Shown here piece after piece: positions 45,511 to 54,486 of a DNA stretch of 64,000 bases. Source of the DNA: Clostridium beijerinckii (GTDB lineage Bacteria > Bacillota > Clostridia > Clostridiales > Clostridiaceae); assembly GCF_018223745.1 (NCBI RefSeq), contig NZ_CP073653.1:4054001-4118000 (forward strand), read 5' to 3'. Position 1 is the first letter of the stretch, and every line of letters starts with the position of its first letter. The position numbers and the translations under genes were made by a program. Under the pieces are notes generated by a model. That model did not search any database. It saw nothing but the letters and a program-made list of their open reading frames with translations, and was not told the origin of the DNA.

Positions 45511-45825
45511 ATGAAAAAGTACCCACTGGCATTTTTATTTTTTTTAATATTAATCTTTCATATTTTTACAATCCCTGTTGGCGCTGAACCAAAAACCTTA
45601 CACGAAGGATTTTATAAAGCTACAGATTTAAATTTATCCCACGGCATTCATACTGTACAAAATACTTCAACCAGTGATTATGCCTTTATTGCCATTTTCG
45701 ATTCAAATCAAGTAACTAGGCAATATATGCGATTAGATCCTCAGTCAGACAAGTATATTTTAATACCTTTAGAATCTGAATTTGAAATAATTGTATCTAG
45801 TAAAGGTAGCATTATTATAAACTAG
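45511..45825 (+). CDS. Small secreted protein, paralogue 1
   Basis: The 104-aa precursor has a signal peptide (KKYPLAFLFFLILIFHIFT, cleavage after VGA) and a mature part of about 80 residues, predicted to be mostly beta-strand (GFYKATDLNLS, HTVQNTSTSDYAFIAIFDS, MRLDPQSDKYILIPLES, IIVSSKGSIII). I do not recognise the family. It is followed by a paralogue with the same blocks. ATG at 45511 fits the ribosome site AAAGGTG. Confidence 0.75.
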   Translation: MKKYPLAFLFFLILIFHIFTIPVGAEPKTLHEGFYKATDLNLSHGIHTVQNTSTSDYAFIAIFDSNQVTRQYMRLDPQSDKYILIPLESEFEIIVSSKGSIIIN

Positions 45826-45876
45826 ATAAAATGCTCAATTCATTTTCTTGTTATCTATAAAAATTTAGAGGTGATT

Positions 45877-46200
45877 ATGTTTATGAAAAAATTTATTTAT
45901 GCATTACTATTCTTCTTCTTTATTTCTTCTAATATTATAATTTCACCTTGTATGGCTGAAAGTAAAATTCTTAAGCGTGGTTTCTACAAAGTTGAAGATT
46001 TAAATTTATCTCTAGATGCTACACATACAGTTCAAAATAATTCTTTTAATGAGCGGATTTACATATTTATTTTAGATTCTACTGAAACTCCTGTTCAAGC
46101 TATTCGCATATGGCCTCAATCGCAAAAATTTAATTTATTTCCTCTCAAAGCTGGATATAAAATTATAATAACTGGCGATGGTGAACTAATCATATCATAA
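45877..46200 (+). CDS. Small secreted protein, paralogue 2
   Basis: The 107-aa precursor has a signal peptide (ALLFFFFISSNIIISPCMA) and a mature domain aligned to the upstream gene: RGFYKVEDLNLS, THTVQNNS, IYIFILDST, RIWPQSQKFNLFPL, IIITGDGELII. Tandem duplication with roughly 40% identity is evident by eye. The start may be ATG 45877 or 45883; the ribosome site is AGAGGTGA. The function is unknown; both could bind to the cell surface or matrix. Confidence 0.72.
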   Translation: MFMKKFIYALLFFFFISSNIIISPCMAESKILKRGFYKVEDLNLSLDATHTVQNNSFNERIYIFILDSTETPVQAIRIWPQSQKFNLFPLKAGYKIIITGDGELIIS

Positions 46201-46227
46201 GAGATACTTTTATAGTGTCTCTTATGA
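46193..46227 (+). terminator. Hairpin after the secreted pair
   Basis: ATCATAAGAGATACT and AGTGTCTCTTATGAT form a 15-bp stem with one G-T pair overlapping the stop codon. The T tract is weak. The rest to 46416 shows no gene. Confidence 0.65.
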
Positions 46228-46416
46228 TACGGTTCTTTTAAAGTATCCTTCATTTCATTCCTCCAACATTTCCCGTAAATAAAATACTTCCCACAAATAA
46301 GTCCATCTCTAAACTCGAAAATTTCTTAATAGCTTATCTAGAATCTATATTTTTTAACAAACTTCATACCAACTCACTAATTATTATTTTTAGTTGTTTC
46401 TACAAAAACACCATCG

Positions 46417-46758
46417 TTAATTTCTAGTTCTTTTCTTATTTTTTTTAATAATATCCATAACTACTATCAGTAAATATGTTATTAAAGACAATATTAAATA
46501 AACTACTATAGCTGGAATTATGCTGCCCATTTTATACCATTGATTAATAGGTAGTATTATTGATAATGATAATAACAAAAATCCAATCAACATATTATTT
46601 ATTGATTTGAAAGAAATAATAGTCTGAATGATAAACATTATTGGAAATAAAATATAAATTCCAATTAAAATCCACTTACTATATGGAAAATGAGAGTCTA
46701 TGAATATAAACAAAAATGTTAATACACTCGGTAATATAGTTGAAAGTACTTTTTTCAT
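46417..46758 (-). CDS. Hypothetical membrane protein at the end of the ABC exporter operon
   Basis: The 113-aa protein has four hydrophobic helices (KVLSTILPSVLTFLFIFID, WILIGIYILFPIMFIIQT, MLIGFLLLSLSIILPI, AIVVYLILSLITYLLIVVM) and a basic end. No family is recognised. It follows the ATPase gene by 14 bp and has a GGAG ribosome site, so it belongs to the MacB-type operon. It may be an accessory or immunity-like protein, which is inference. Confidence 0.65.
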   Translation of the reverse strand: MKKVLSTILPSVLTFLFIFIDSHFPYSKWILIGIYILFPIMFIIQTIISFKSINNMLIGFLLLSLSIILPINQWYKMGSIIPAIVVYLILSLITYLLIVVMDIIKKNKKRTRN

Positions 46759-46772
46759 AAATTATAACTCCT

Positions 46773-47450
46773 TTATTTAATACTATCCCATTTTCCATCT
46801 TTCATTTTTAAAGTTTTATTGCAAAACCTTGCAACAAGATTATCATGTGTAACAACTAATATTGTCTTATTATGTTTTTGGTTTAATTCTTGCAATATTT
46901 TCATGATTTTAATGCTATTTTCTTGATCTAATGCACCTGTTGGCTCATCAGCTAGTATAATTTCGCTTTCTTGAGTAAGTGCTCTAGCAATGGCAACTCT
47001 TTGCTGCTGCCCTCCTGATAATTGCCTAATACTTTTATTTTTTAAATTAAATATATCTAATTCATTTAAATACTTTATTGCTTTATTTACTCTTTCTTTT
47101 CGCGCAATCCCCCTGAATTTAAGAGGAAGCATTACATTTTCTAGTACACTAAGATCTTTTATCAATGCAAAATTTTGAAATATAAACGAAATCTTTTCAT
47201 TTCTGATTTTAGATAACTGATTAAGCTTCTTAAAGTCTACTTGAAAATCGTCAATATAATATTCACCTTGGCTTGGGGTATCTATACATCCTAATATATT
47301 AAGCAATGTGCTTTTACCACAACCAGAAGGCCCCATAATAGCTATAATGTCACCTTTATCCACCTTTATGCTTATTCCATCTACAGCTATAACTTCGTTA
47401 TCACCTTTTCCATAGGTTTTATATATATTTCTTAAATCTAATATACTCAT
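46773..47450 (-). CDS. ABC transporter ATP-binding protein, MacB/LolD type
   Basis: The 225-aa ATPase shows Walker A GPSGCGKSTLLNILG, Q-loop FIFQNFALIKDLSVLENV, signature LSGGQQQRVAIARAL and Walker B IILADEPTGALD. This form drives FtsX-like permeases in MacB/LolCDE/BceAB-type transporters, which move peptides or lipoproteins or act mechanically across the membrane. Its start overlaps the permease stop by 4 bp (ATGA). Operon order is permease, permease, ATPase, small membrane protein. Confidence 0.92.
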   Translation of the reverse strand: MSILDLRNIYKTYGKGDNEVIAVDGISIKVDKGDIIAIMGPSGCGKSTLLNILGCIDTPSQGEYYIDDFQVDFKKLNQLSKIRNEKISFIFQNFALIKDLSVLENVMLPLKFRGIARKERVNKAIKYLNELDIFNLKNKSIRQLSGGQQQRVAIARALTQESEIILADEPTGALDQENSIKIMKILQELNQKHNKTILVVTHDNLVARFCNKTLKMKDGKWDSIK

Positions 47451-48670
47451 TCTGTAAATCCTCCCATCATATCTTTCGGAGTCAACTTGTTTATTTCATT
47501 AAAGCTTATTAGCATAATTAAAATAATTGTTAATAATAATATCCCCATGGAAATATATAAATTGAATAATAAGTTTTCATTAATAAAAAATTCATAAACA
47601 CTTCCACAGTTCTCTAAATAAAATAAGCTTCCTCCTATAATTCCAACAAGTATATTTATAAGAAATTCAGAAGAAAATGTTTTAAATATATCTTTTTTAC
47701 TAATTCCAAAAGAATAAAGAATTCCAATCCTATCTACATCTTCGGCTATTTTATAATTAATTGTAGTAATTATTGATGCAGATGCAATAATAGTAATTAT
47801 AATTATTCTAAATATTTCATAATACTTTTTTGATTTTATTTCTTCTAAGAATTTGTCTAAATCATCACCAAAATCTGAAATAACTATGTCATCCGAAATT
47901 TTTCTTATATTTGATTCTAATTCAGTTGAATTATTTTCTTTGTCACCATTGAAAAATATTGTTATAGGTTGATATCCAAAATTTTGAAAGAATGTTTCCT
48001 CACTTAGTGGAATAACAAATGACTTATTTAATAAAAATGAGCTATCTACACTATTTGTATAATCAAATGCTAATACATCCTTCTTAAATTGCCCTACAAT
48101 TTTATAAGTTATATTATTAACTACATAGCTAGTACCAACCTTAACCTTTTTGGCCAAGTCATTTCCTACAATTACCGATATATAGTCCTCACTTCTAATC
48201 CATTCTTCTTTTGAAATTTGTTGAACTATATTATTTTGATAATGCTCTATCATTCCATAATTAAATCCAATTGGATGTATTAACTCATCCATTTCATCTT
48301 TTTTTGTAAAATCTGATTCTAAGTCTTTGGAATTTAATCCCAAAACATCAGTTGGAATATCCGTATACAAATCCCTTTGAATAAAACCATAAGTATAATT
48401 ATTTTTTGATATCAACTTAAGACTTTCCTTTATATCATTTTTATAATCTTCAATATCTTTATTTTCTTTAAGGATCATTTTATAAAATGTCATGAACTTA
48501 GAATTATCTATGGAAATTGATCTATTATACCTATTTCTATATGACCTATCAAAGTTAATTAAAGAAACCAAAGACGCAGCATAAAATATCCATAAAGCTA
48601 CTTCCAATATAATCAATACATTAACTATCAAGTTTCTTTTTATATCAAAAAAGATAAATTTGCTTTTCAT
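47447..48670 (-). CDS. FtsX-like ABC permease (second)
   Basis: The 407-aa protein has an N-terminal helix (NLIVNVLIILEVALWIFYAASL), a large extracellular domain of about 240 residues and three C-terminal helices (IFRIIIITIIASASIITTI, FLINILVGIIGGSLFY, LYISMGILLLTIILIMLI), the plan of MacB/FtsX permeases. IGILYSFGISKKDIFKTF is the usual cytoplasmic coupling helix. It forms a heterodimer with the upstream permease. The ribosome site is weak (AAGGTAAGTAGT). Confidence 0.83.
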   Translation of the reverse strand: MKSKFIFFDIKRNLIVNVLIILEVALWIFYAASLVSLINFDRSYRNRYNRSISIDNSKFMTFYKMILKENKDIEDYKNDIKESLKLISKNNYTYGFIQRDLYTDIPTDVLGLNSKDLESDFTKKDEMDELIHPIGFNYGMIEHYQNNIVQQISKEEWIRSEDYISVIVGNDLAKKVKVGTSYVVNNITYKIVGQFKKDVLAFDYTNSVDSSFLLNKSFVIPLSEETFFQNFGYQPITIFFNGDKENNSTELESNIRKISDDIVISDFGDDLDKFLEEIKSKKYYEIFRIIIITIIASASIITTINYKIAEDVDRIGILYSFGISKKDIFKTFSSEFLINILVGIIGGSLFYLENCGSVYEFFINENLLFNLYISMGILLLTIILIMLISFNEINKLTPKDMMGGFTE

Positions 48671-48675
48671 ACTAC

Positions 48676-49776
48676 TTACCTTATTTCTTTCATTATTTTA
48701 AATCTAATTACATTAAACAACACTAGTATAGATACAATTATAGATATTATAAATATTAGCATTGAACTTAATATAATATTTGGAATGTTAACAGCTGAAT
48801 ATTGAGATGGGAAAGACTTCATCATAAAATCTATTGTAATTTTTGATAAAGCTAGTCCAGCAATAATTCCAATCGAAGATATTCTTATGAATTTTGCAAA
48901 AACCTCTTTAAATACATGAGAATTTTTAGCTCCCAATACTTTCATAATCGCAACTTTTTCACGTATATTTTTAGCAAAGAAATATGAAAATAAAAGTAAA
49001 TTTGCTATACCAAGTATTATTTGATATAAACTATTTTTAAGTTCGTAAACATTTTTGAATAAATACTCTATAACCGAAATTCTCGAAATCTCTTTTTCAG
49101 AAGCATTAATATTTTTCAAGTTAATTTCTTTGATGTCTATATTACCTATATTATTCTCATAAAAAATAACATTAGGAACCTTAGTGTTTATAAAATATAG
49201 AGATCTTATAGGAATTATACTGCTATATTTAAATACTTCAGTATTTCCAAGAACCCCAACAACTTTATAATCCTCATTAAATATTTTTATATAACGTTCT
49301 CCATTTTTCTCTTCAACTAATCTTTCTAAACCAAAACCTATAATAGCAACTTTTTCATCACTCATTAACTCTTCTTGACTTAAGTATCTTCCTTTAATTA
49401 AATTTCTACTTTCTATGTCAATCCCATTAGAGCAAGGCCATATATCATTAATATAAAACTTATTATCAACTTGTATTTGATCTTCAAATGGCTTTAAAAT
49501 AATTTTCTTATATCCTGCCTCTTGAACAGCATCTACTATTTCTGATAAGCTTGGATTTTCTTTATCCTCATCTTTATTTACAACTTCAGCTCCATCAACA
49601 TATTTAGTCTCATGTACTATATCTATTTTTAGATACTTATAATCTTTATTAAATCGGTTTTGTTCTGTAACTCTATTATAATTTGAATATACAATACTTA
49701 CTGTTAAACTAAATGCAAAAGTTGACACTAAAAAACCAATTATTAAAAATAGCTCTATCTTAGTATATTTATTCAT
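48676..49776 (-). CDS. FtsX-like ABC permease (first)
   Basis: The 366-aa protein has one N-terminal helix (IELFLIIGFLVSTFAFSLTV), an outer MacB-like domain (IIGFGLERLVEEKNGERYIKIFNEDYKVVGVLGNTEVFKYSS) and three C-terminal helices, with the coupling segment EKVAIMKVLGAKNSHVFKEVFAKF. It leads the four-gene operon; the next permease starts 5 bp after it. The substrate is unknown; small peptides are common for this type in clostridia. The start has GGAGTAATAT. Confidence 0.85.
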   Translation of the reverse strand: MNKYTKIELFLIIGFLVSTFAFSLTVSIVYSNYNRVTEQNRFNKDYKYLKIDIVHETKYVDGAEVVNKDEDKENPSLSEIVDAVQEAGYKKIILKPFEDQIQVDNKFYINDIWPCSNGIDIESRNLIKGRYLSQEELMSDEKVAIIGFGLERLVEEKNGERYIKIFNEDYKVVGVLGNTEVFKYSSIIPIRSLYFINTKVPNVIFYENNIGNIDIKEINLKNINASEKEISRISVIEYLFKNVYELKNSLYQIILGIANLLLFSYFFAKNIREKVAIMKVLGAKNSHVFKEVFAKFIRISSIGIIAGLALSKITIDFMMKSFPSQYSAVNIPNIILSSMLIFIISIIVSILVLFNVIRFKIMKEIR

Positions 49777-49860
49777 ATATTACTCCACATGAATATTAGT
49801 AACGCACTGATCTTTACTAATATTCTTATCTAAATTTTGATTTTAAACTAGCCTACCTTC

Positions 49861-50020
49861 ACGTAAATACGCTTTTTTCTAAACCTATGAGTTTGAGATA
49901 TAACTCATCTTCCATACGTTTTGTGATGAGGCAGTGTATGTCCACTTTCCTAGCATCGTGGAGTTCTTGCGGCCCCTCTAGCATAGACATGATTATCACT
50001 ACCTGAAATTGTATTTACGT
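49861..50020 (-). repeat. 160-bp element with 10-bp inverted ends, possible IS200/IS605 relic
   Basis: ACGTAAATAC (49861-49870) and GTATTTACGT (50011-50020) are exact complements. The inside has hairpins (CTCAT...ATGAG) and, on the minus strand, a short frame LDVNTISGSDNHVYARGAAR that vaguely recalls a TnpB tail. No transposase remains. The assignment is weak. Confidence 0.35.
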
Positions 50021-50228
50021 CTAATGTTTTACATATATCTATTTTAACATATATAACATTATTGCTAAGATTTATTTTTTCTTATTCTATATTTCTATTG
50101 CCTCTAGACAAATGTACTTCTACTTCAATTTGGGCATTCGAATCCATCCAACAAGTTTTATCATTTACCTTACCTACAAATGATAAAGTAACAGAAATTA
50201 ATATAGAATAAATTGTACATACAAAAAT

Positions 50229-50268
50229 AAACGGTAGTTGGATTTCTCATTTCTAACTACCGCTTTTT
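50229..50268 (+). terminator. Hairpin with T run
   Basis: CGGTAGTTGGA and TCTAACTACCG form a stem followed by CTTTTTTA on the plus strand. Its transcript is unclear. The adjacent 50021-50228 shows no gene. Confidence 0.6.
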
Positions 50269-50346
50269 TACTTTTATGAATCTTTCATGAGCTAATATTC
50301 AATAATGTTATTTAATTTAATGACATAATTAATTTGAAAAATGACT

Positions 50347-50448
50347 TTAAAGAGATGTTAACCCTTCCTCTAATTTGATAAGATTAGTTGCAATTTTTAT
50401 TCCATATAATAATATTGCTTTTCTTAACTTGTATTGTTCTTTCTTCAT
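50347..50448 (-). CDS. Possible 33-aa peptide after the CbiO gene
   Basis: A short frame MKKEQYKLRKAILLYGIKIA ending LIKLEEGLTSL follows CbiO by 27 bp. It lacks a strong ribosome site and I know no relatives. The basic and amphipathic pattern is suggestive only. Confidence 0.25.
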   Translation of the reverse strand: MKKEQYKLRKAILLYGIKIATNLIKLEEGLTSL

Positions 50449-50475
50449 ATTATTATTTTCAGTATAGCTTAAACA

Positions 50476-51204
50476 TTATATAATGTTATTGTCATATAGA
50501 AAGTCACTATCGTTCATTATCTCCTCATAATTACCATCTCTAATAATTGCATGATTACTTGAAAAAACAATTGCTCTTTTAAATACCCCTTTCACATATT
50601 CAAAGTCATGGGTAGAACATAAAATAGTTTTTCCTGCATTATTTATAGCTATCATGAATTCTTTTAAAAATCTCTTAGTTTTAGGATCAAGTCCATTCAT
50701 TGGTTCATCAAATATATAAACGTCTGGATTTAAAACTACTACGGTAGCTATAGAAACTTTTTTCTTTTCTCCACCGCTCAAATGATATGGCTGTCTATCT
50801 CTTAATTCTTCAATTTTCAATAATTTTAAAGTGTCTTCTACCCTTTTTCTAACTTCTTCTTCATCCATCCCCATCTGTCTTGGCCCAAATGCGATTTCAT
50901 CATATACATTTGAACAAAATAGCTGTACATCTGAATTTTGAAAAACAAAACCTACTTTTTTATGAAAAGCCTTTGAGAACTCTTCATTTTGCATTTTTTT
51001 ATTATTAATTTCTTCACCTTCAAATAAATAGCTTCCACTATCAGCAATTATTAATCCATTAATTAATTTCATTAATGTAGACTTCCCACTTCCATTTACA
51101 CCTATTAAAGCAATGGCTTCACCTGCATCAATATGTAGGTTTACATTTTTTAGTGCGGTAACTTCAGCATCATATGAATAATTCGCATCTTTTATATCAA
51201 TCAT
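50476..51204 (-). CDS. cbiO: Nickel/cobalt ECF transporter ATP-binding protein CbiO
   Basis: The protein of 242 aa shows Walker A GVNGSGKSTLMKLING, Q-loop VGFVFQNSDVQLFCSNVYDEIAFGPRQMG (typical for CbiO/NikO), signature HLSGGEKKKVSIATVV and Walker B VYIFDEPMNGLD. It powers the CbiMQO uptake system. ATG at 51204 overlaps the CbiQ stop at 51209 region; the longer frame from 51222 has no ribosome site. Last gene of the nickel/cobalt operon. Confidence 0.92.
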   Translation of the reverse strand: MIDIKDANYSYDAEVTALKNVNLHIDAGEAIALIGVNGSGKSTLMKLINGLIIADSGSYLFEGEEINNKKMQNEEFSKAFHKKVGFVFQNSDVQLFCSNVYDEIAFGPRQMGMDEEEVRKRVEDTLKLLKIEELRDRQPYHLSGGEKKKVSIATVVVLNPDVYIFDEPMNGLDPKTKRFLKEFMIAINNAGKTILCSTHDFEYVKGVFKRAIVFSSNHAIIRDGNYEEIMNDSDFLYDNNII

Positions 51205-51208
51205 TAAA

Positions 51209-52003
51209 TCACAACCTATCAAAATAAAAATATGTTAACACAAAAATTATGGTAAGAATAAAACAAACATAATCAACTAGCTTAAATTTAAATTTCGTAT
51301 ATACTTTATATGTTCCTGTAAATCCTCTAGATTCCATTGCTCCATACATCTCTTCTGCCATCTCTTTAGACTTTATAAACATAGTTCCTACGACTCCGGA
51401 AAGTGCAGTGCTTTTATGATTGTTTTTACCTACTGATCTTAATTTAAGAGCATAAACCATATTTAATGAAAATTCGCCTAAAATTATAATATATTTTATA
51501 GTAATATCAAGTACCAAAATAAATATATCTGGTATTCTAAATATTTTTAAAGTAATTATTAATTCATTCCATTGGGTAGTGCAAGTTAATATACTGACAG
51601 AAGCAACTGAAACTAATACTTTTAATGTGATCATTAAAGTATTATTACTATACCCTAAAAAAATAGCTGGTAACAAAATAATAAACGTAAAAATTGCCGC
51701 CGCCATACTTGCTTTGACAACATATTTTATTTCTTTTATACTTAAAAGATTTATTAGCACAAGCATAAACACAGTTGTAATCACAATAAAGTGAAAATTT
51801 CTGCTTAAGGAAACAAAAATAATTAGTATGAGCGTTGATATTAATTTAGTTAATGGGTTAATTCCAAATTTAGAGTTTCTTATTTTAGTTTGCTGCCTAA
51901 ACATAGCAAGCACATTAAATATTGACAGAATGCTCTTATCTATAAAAGAATTCTTGTCTTTTAGCGGTGTATAATTGTCTTTCTTTAAAAGCCATTCTGG
52001 CAT
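51209..52003 (-). CDS. cbiQ: Nickel/cobalt ECF transporter transmembrane protein CbiQ
   Basis: The 264-aa membrane protein has about six helices and the coupling motif of T-components in the C-terminal half, MYGAMESRGFTG (the A-x-x-S-R-G-F box) plus an earlier ALKLRSVG. It links the substrate-binding CbiM to the ATPase. The start follows AGAAAGGAAGTTATTA. It lies 168 bp after CbiM in the same direction. Confidence 0.9.
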   Translation of the reverse strand: MPEWLLKKDNYTPLKDKNSFIDKSILSIFNVLAMFRQQTKIRNSKFGINPLTKLISTLILIIFVSLSRNFHFIVITTVFMLVLINLLSIKEIKYVVKASMAAAIFTFIILLPAIFLGYSNNTLMITLKVLVSVASVSILTCTTQWNELIITLKIFRIPDIFILVLDITIKYIIILGEFSLNMVYALKLRSVGKNNHKSTALSGVVGTMFIKSKEMAEEMYGAMESRGFTGTYKVYTKFKFKLVDYVCFILTIIFVLTYFYFDRL

Positions 52004-52042
52004 TAATAACTTCCTTTCTTATAACGTATATTAGGCACATTT

Positions 52043-52080
52043 AAAAGAGAACCCAAATATAAAATTTGGACTCTCACTTT
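52043..52080 (-). repeat. Single hairpin of family D, copy 3
   Basis: AAAAGTGAGAGTCCAAAT and ATTTGGGTTCTCTTTT (read on the minus strand) form a stem with T residues after it. It sits between cbiM and cbiQ and may act as a partial terminator. It shares its sequence with the hairpins at 31121 and 44838. Confidence 0.6.
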
Positions 52081-52170
52081 TGTTTCACTACATATTGCTG
52101 AATTGATGGAGCACATATAAGTTAAACTAAGATTCAGATTTAAATCACCTCACCTGAATCAAGTTTCACT

Positions 52171-53160
52171 TTATACTTTTGTTGTCTTTTTCATACTTGC
52201 TATTATTCTAAATACTAACAATAGTATTGCAACACCTGCAACTGCAGATAAAATATATCCAAAATTATCTGGAAGCCCTGAAACGGAATAATCTGGCATT
52301 AAGGCATTAAAGCTAAATCCATTTTCCATGCCTTTAGGTATAAATCCTAACGTATTACCACCTGTTACTACAGAACTTATTTCATCAGTTCCCCATTCTC
52401 CCCAAGCTGTACCTGTAGCTAATAACCCTAATGGTGAGAGGCATATTAGCGCTATTATTAATCCATATACAGGCTTTGATTTTGTAGTAGCTCCCTCATA
52501 AATAATTCCTGGTGAAACTTTTTTTATAAAGCTTAATACGCCAACAGTTATAATTCCTTCTAATACTCCTGCAACTACAAGATGTGGAATAAGCATTGAA
52601 GGTATAGTAATTGATAAAGGATAAGGACAATATAGCGGTATACCTGCTGCATCTTTAAAAAGTAATGGCTGTACTCCGAATTCTATTGCTGCACATAAAG
52701 CGGCCAAATTTATTCCAATATACGATGCAATAAATGTCCCAATATATTCTCCTTTCTCTGTCTTAAATTTCTCTTTTAAAAACTTATAAATATAATAGCC
52801 TACAAATGGTATGACGAATGCCATATTAAAGCAGTTGGCTCCAAAGGCTAAAATACCTCCATCACCAAATAGTAATGCTTGAATCAAAAGTGCTATCGTC
52901 ACTGAAATACATGCCGCCTCAGGGCCTAAAAGAATAGCAATTAATGTTCCTCCTACAGCATGTCCAGTGGTTCCACCTGGTAACGGAACATTGAACATCA
53001 TTGTTAAAAATGATAGTGATGCCCCCACTCCCATAAGCGGCAATTTCTTTTTAGTTACCTCTTTTTTTACTTTTGTTACAGCTCTTGTCCAAACTGGAAT
53101 CATTGCCGCACCCATAACTGCACAGGTAGCTGGACTTAGATAATTGTCTGGAATATGCAT
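52171..53160 (-). CDS. cbiM: Nickel/cobalt ECF transporter substrate-binding component CbiM/NikM with NikN-like end
   Basis: The protein of 329 aa begins MHIPDNYLSPATCAVMGAAM, with the metal-binding Met-His N-terminus of CbiM/NikM. It has about seven helices, including PLPGGTTGHAVGGTLIAILLGP and LLFGDGGILAFGANCFNMA, and a C-terminal PDGLE/NikN-like part (MPDYSVSGLPDNFGYILSAVAG). ATG at 53160 follows AAAGGAGGAATTAAA; the His at position 2 must be exposed, which rules out the longer frame. Nickel is likely because HypB is upstream. Confidence 0.92.
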   Translation of the reverse strand: MHIPDNYLSPATCAVMGAAMIPVWTRAVTKVKKEVTKKKLPLMGVGASLSFLTMMFNVPLPGGTTGHAVGGTLIAILLGPEAACISVTIALLIQALLFGDGGILAFGANCFNMAFVIPFVGYYIYKFLKEKFKTEKGEYIGTFIASYIGINLAALCAAIEFGVQPLLFKDAAGIPLYCPYPLSITIPSMLIPHLVVAGVLEGIITVGVLSFIKKVSPGIIYEGATTKSKPVYGLIIALICLSPLGLLATGTAWGEWGTDEISSVVTGGNTLGFIPKGMENGFSFNALMPDYSVSGLPDNFGYILSAVAGVAILLLVFRIIASMKKTTKV

Positions 53161-53238
53161 TTTAATTCCTCCTTTAAAGCATGTGAAGATAATTACACTT
53201 GTTATTTCCTCAATATGCCCAATTTTTAATAAAAACAA

Positions 53239-53283
53239 AACCACAAAAACTGATTACAAATAAAGCAATCAACCTTCGTGGTT
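53239..53283 (-). terminator. Hairpin between hypB and cbiM
   Basis: AACCACGAAGGTTGATT and AATCAGTTTTTGTGGTT pair with a few mismatches and are followed on the minus strand by TTGTTTTTATT. It may end the hypB transcript or modulate cbiM expression. Confidence 0.6.
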
Positions 53284-53312
53284 ATTAATAATCCAAATTA
53301 ATCTATTAATTT

Positions 53313-53411
53313 ATATATGTTGCAATTCACAATGCACATTTTACAACTACAGCTAAAATTCTTTTAATATTTTTAAAATTATGCTGAAGAATTATTTTTG
53401 CAATATATATT
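53313..53411 (+). repeat. MITE-like repeat, family A, copy 3
   Basis: TATATGTTGCAATTCACAAT at the left and GAATTATTTTTGCAATATAT at the right match the copies at 2155, 2931 and 57616. It lies between hypB and cbiM. Confidence 0.7.
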
Positions 53412-53483
53412 GTATGAAAACTGTATACCCTCGTAGTATACAATTTTATGATACTATACAATTCCAAAATTGTAAATATTAAA

Positions 53484-54143
53484 TTACCCTTGAATTCTTG
53501 TTTTTATTTTTTCTTCAATATATGTAACAAATGAATTTAATCCTTGTCCAGTTCTTGATGATATTCTAAAGGTGACTGCCAATGGATTTAATTCTTTAAC
53601 ATTTTCTTCTACTTTATTGTCATCAAAGTCAAAGTATTCCATCATATCATACTTACTTAATACAACTGCATCAGCTTTAGAAAATAGTAATGGATATTTT
53701 TCAACCTTATCATCCCCTTCTGGAATACTTAAAACAGCAATTTTAAAATCTTCACCAAGTTCAAACTCAGCAGGACAGACAAGATTACCAATATTCTCAA
53801 TAAAAATCAAATCAATTTCATCTAAATCAAAGTATCCTAAGATATTATAAATTGCTTTTGATTCTATATGGCACTCTCCTTCTGTATTAAGCTGAATGAC
53901 AGAAATTCCAAGTGAATCAATTTTTTCAGCATCTACTTGTCCCGCAATATCGCCTTCAACTACAGCAATATTAAATTTATCCTTTAATTGTTTTATTAGC
54001 TCTATAATCAAACTTGTTTTGCCTGTCCCTGGTGAACCCATCACATTTACTAAATATACATTTTTTCTTCTTAAAATTTCTTTAATATCATTGTTGAAAT
54101 TTTTGTTTAATTCTAGCAGCTGTTTTACAACTTTAATTTTCAT
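53484..54143 (-). CDS. hypB: Hydrogenase nickel incorporation GTPase HypB
   Basis: The 219-aa SIMIBI-class GTPase has the P-loop NVMGSPGTGKTSLIIELI, VVEGDIAGQVDAEKI, the metal-site region CHIE (in NTEGECHIESKAI), FIENIGNLVCPAEF and VLSKYD. It delivers nickel to [NiFe] hydrogenase; it lacks the N-terminal Cys/His-rich store found in some species. HypA is not next to it. Transport genes cbiMQO follow, so the cluster supplies nickel to a metalloenzyme. The start follows GAGGTGAATGG. Confidence 0.92.
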   Translation of the reverse strand: MKIKVVKQLLELNKNFNNDIKEILRRKNVYLVNVMGSPGTGKTSLIIELIKQLKDKFNIAVVEGDIAGQVDAEKIDSLGISVIQLNTEGECHIESKAIYNILGYFDLDEIDLIFIENIGNLVCPAEFELGEDFKIAVLSIPEGDDKVEKYPLLFSKADAVVLSKYDMMEYFDFDDNKVEENVKELNPLAVTFRISSRTGQGLNSFVTYIEEKIKTRIQG

Positions 54144-54486
54144 CCATTCACCTCATATCTGCAATTTTTTAATAACTTTGTTATTTTGTGCTTCCAATAA
54201 TAATATAAAATCTCTTCTCTTTATTCTATAATAATATATGTTAAGAACAAAATCACAGATTAATTTCAGTCAATTTAAAATTATATAGTATTTTTATGAA
54301 ATATGTGACCACCAATCACTTAATATTATTAAAAAGCACTTGACTTGTAGTTAACTCAAAGGTATAGAATAATATCATAAACTATAAATAAAAATCTTAT
54401 TTATAGTTTAGCACTAGTTTATTTATACATTAACTACTTTTATTAAATTATATCTCTTAATCATAGCGAAAGGAATGATCATTAAT

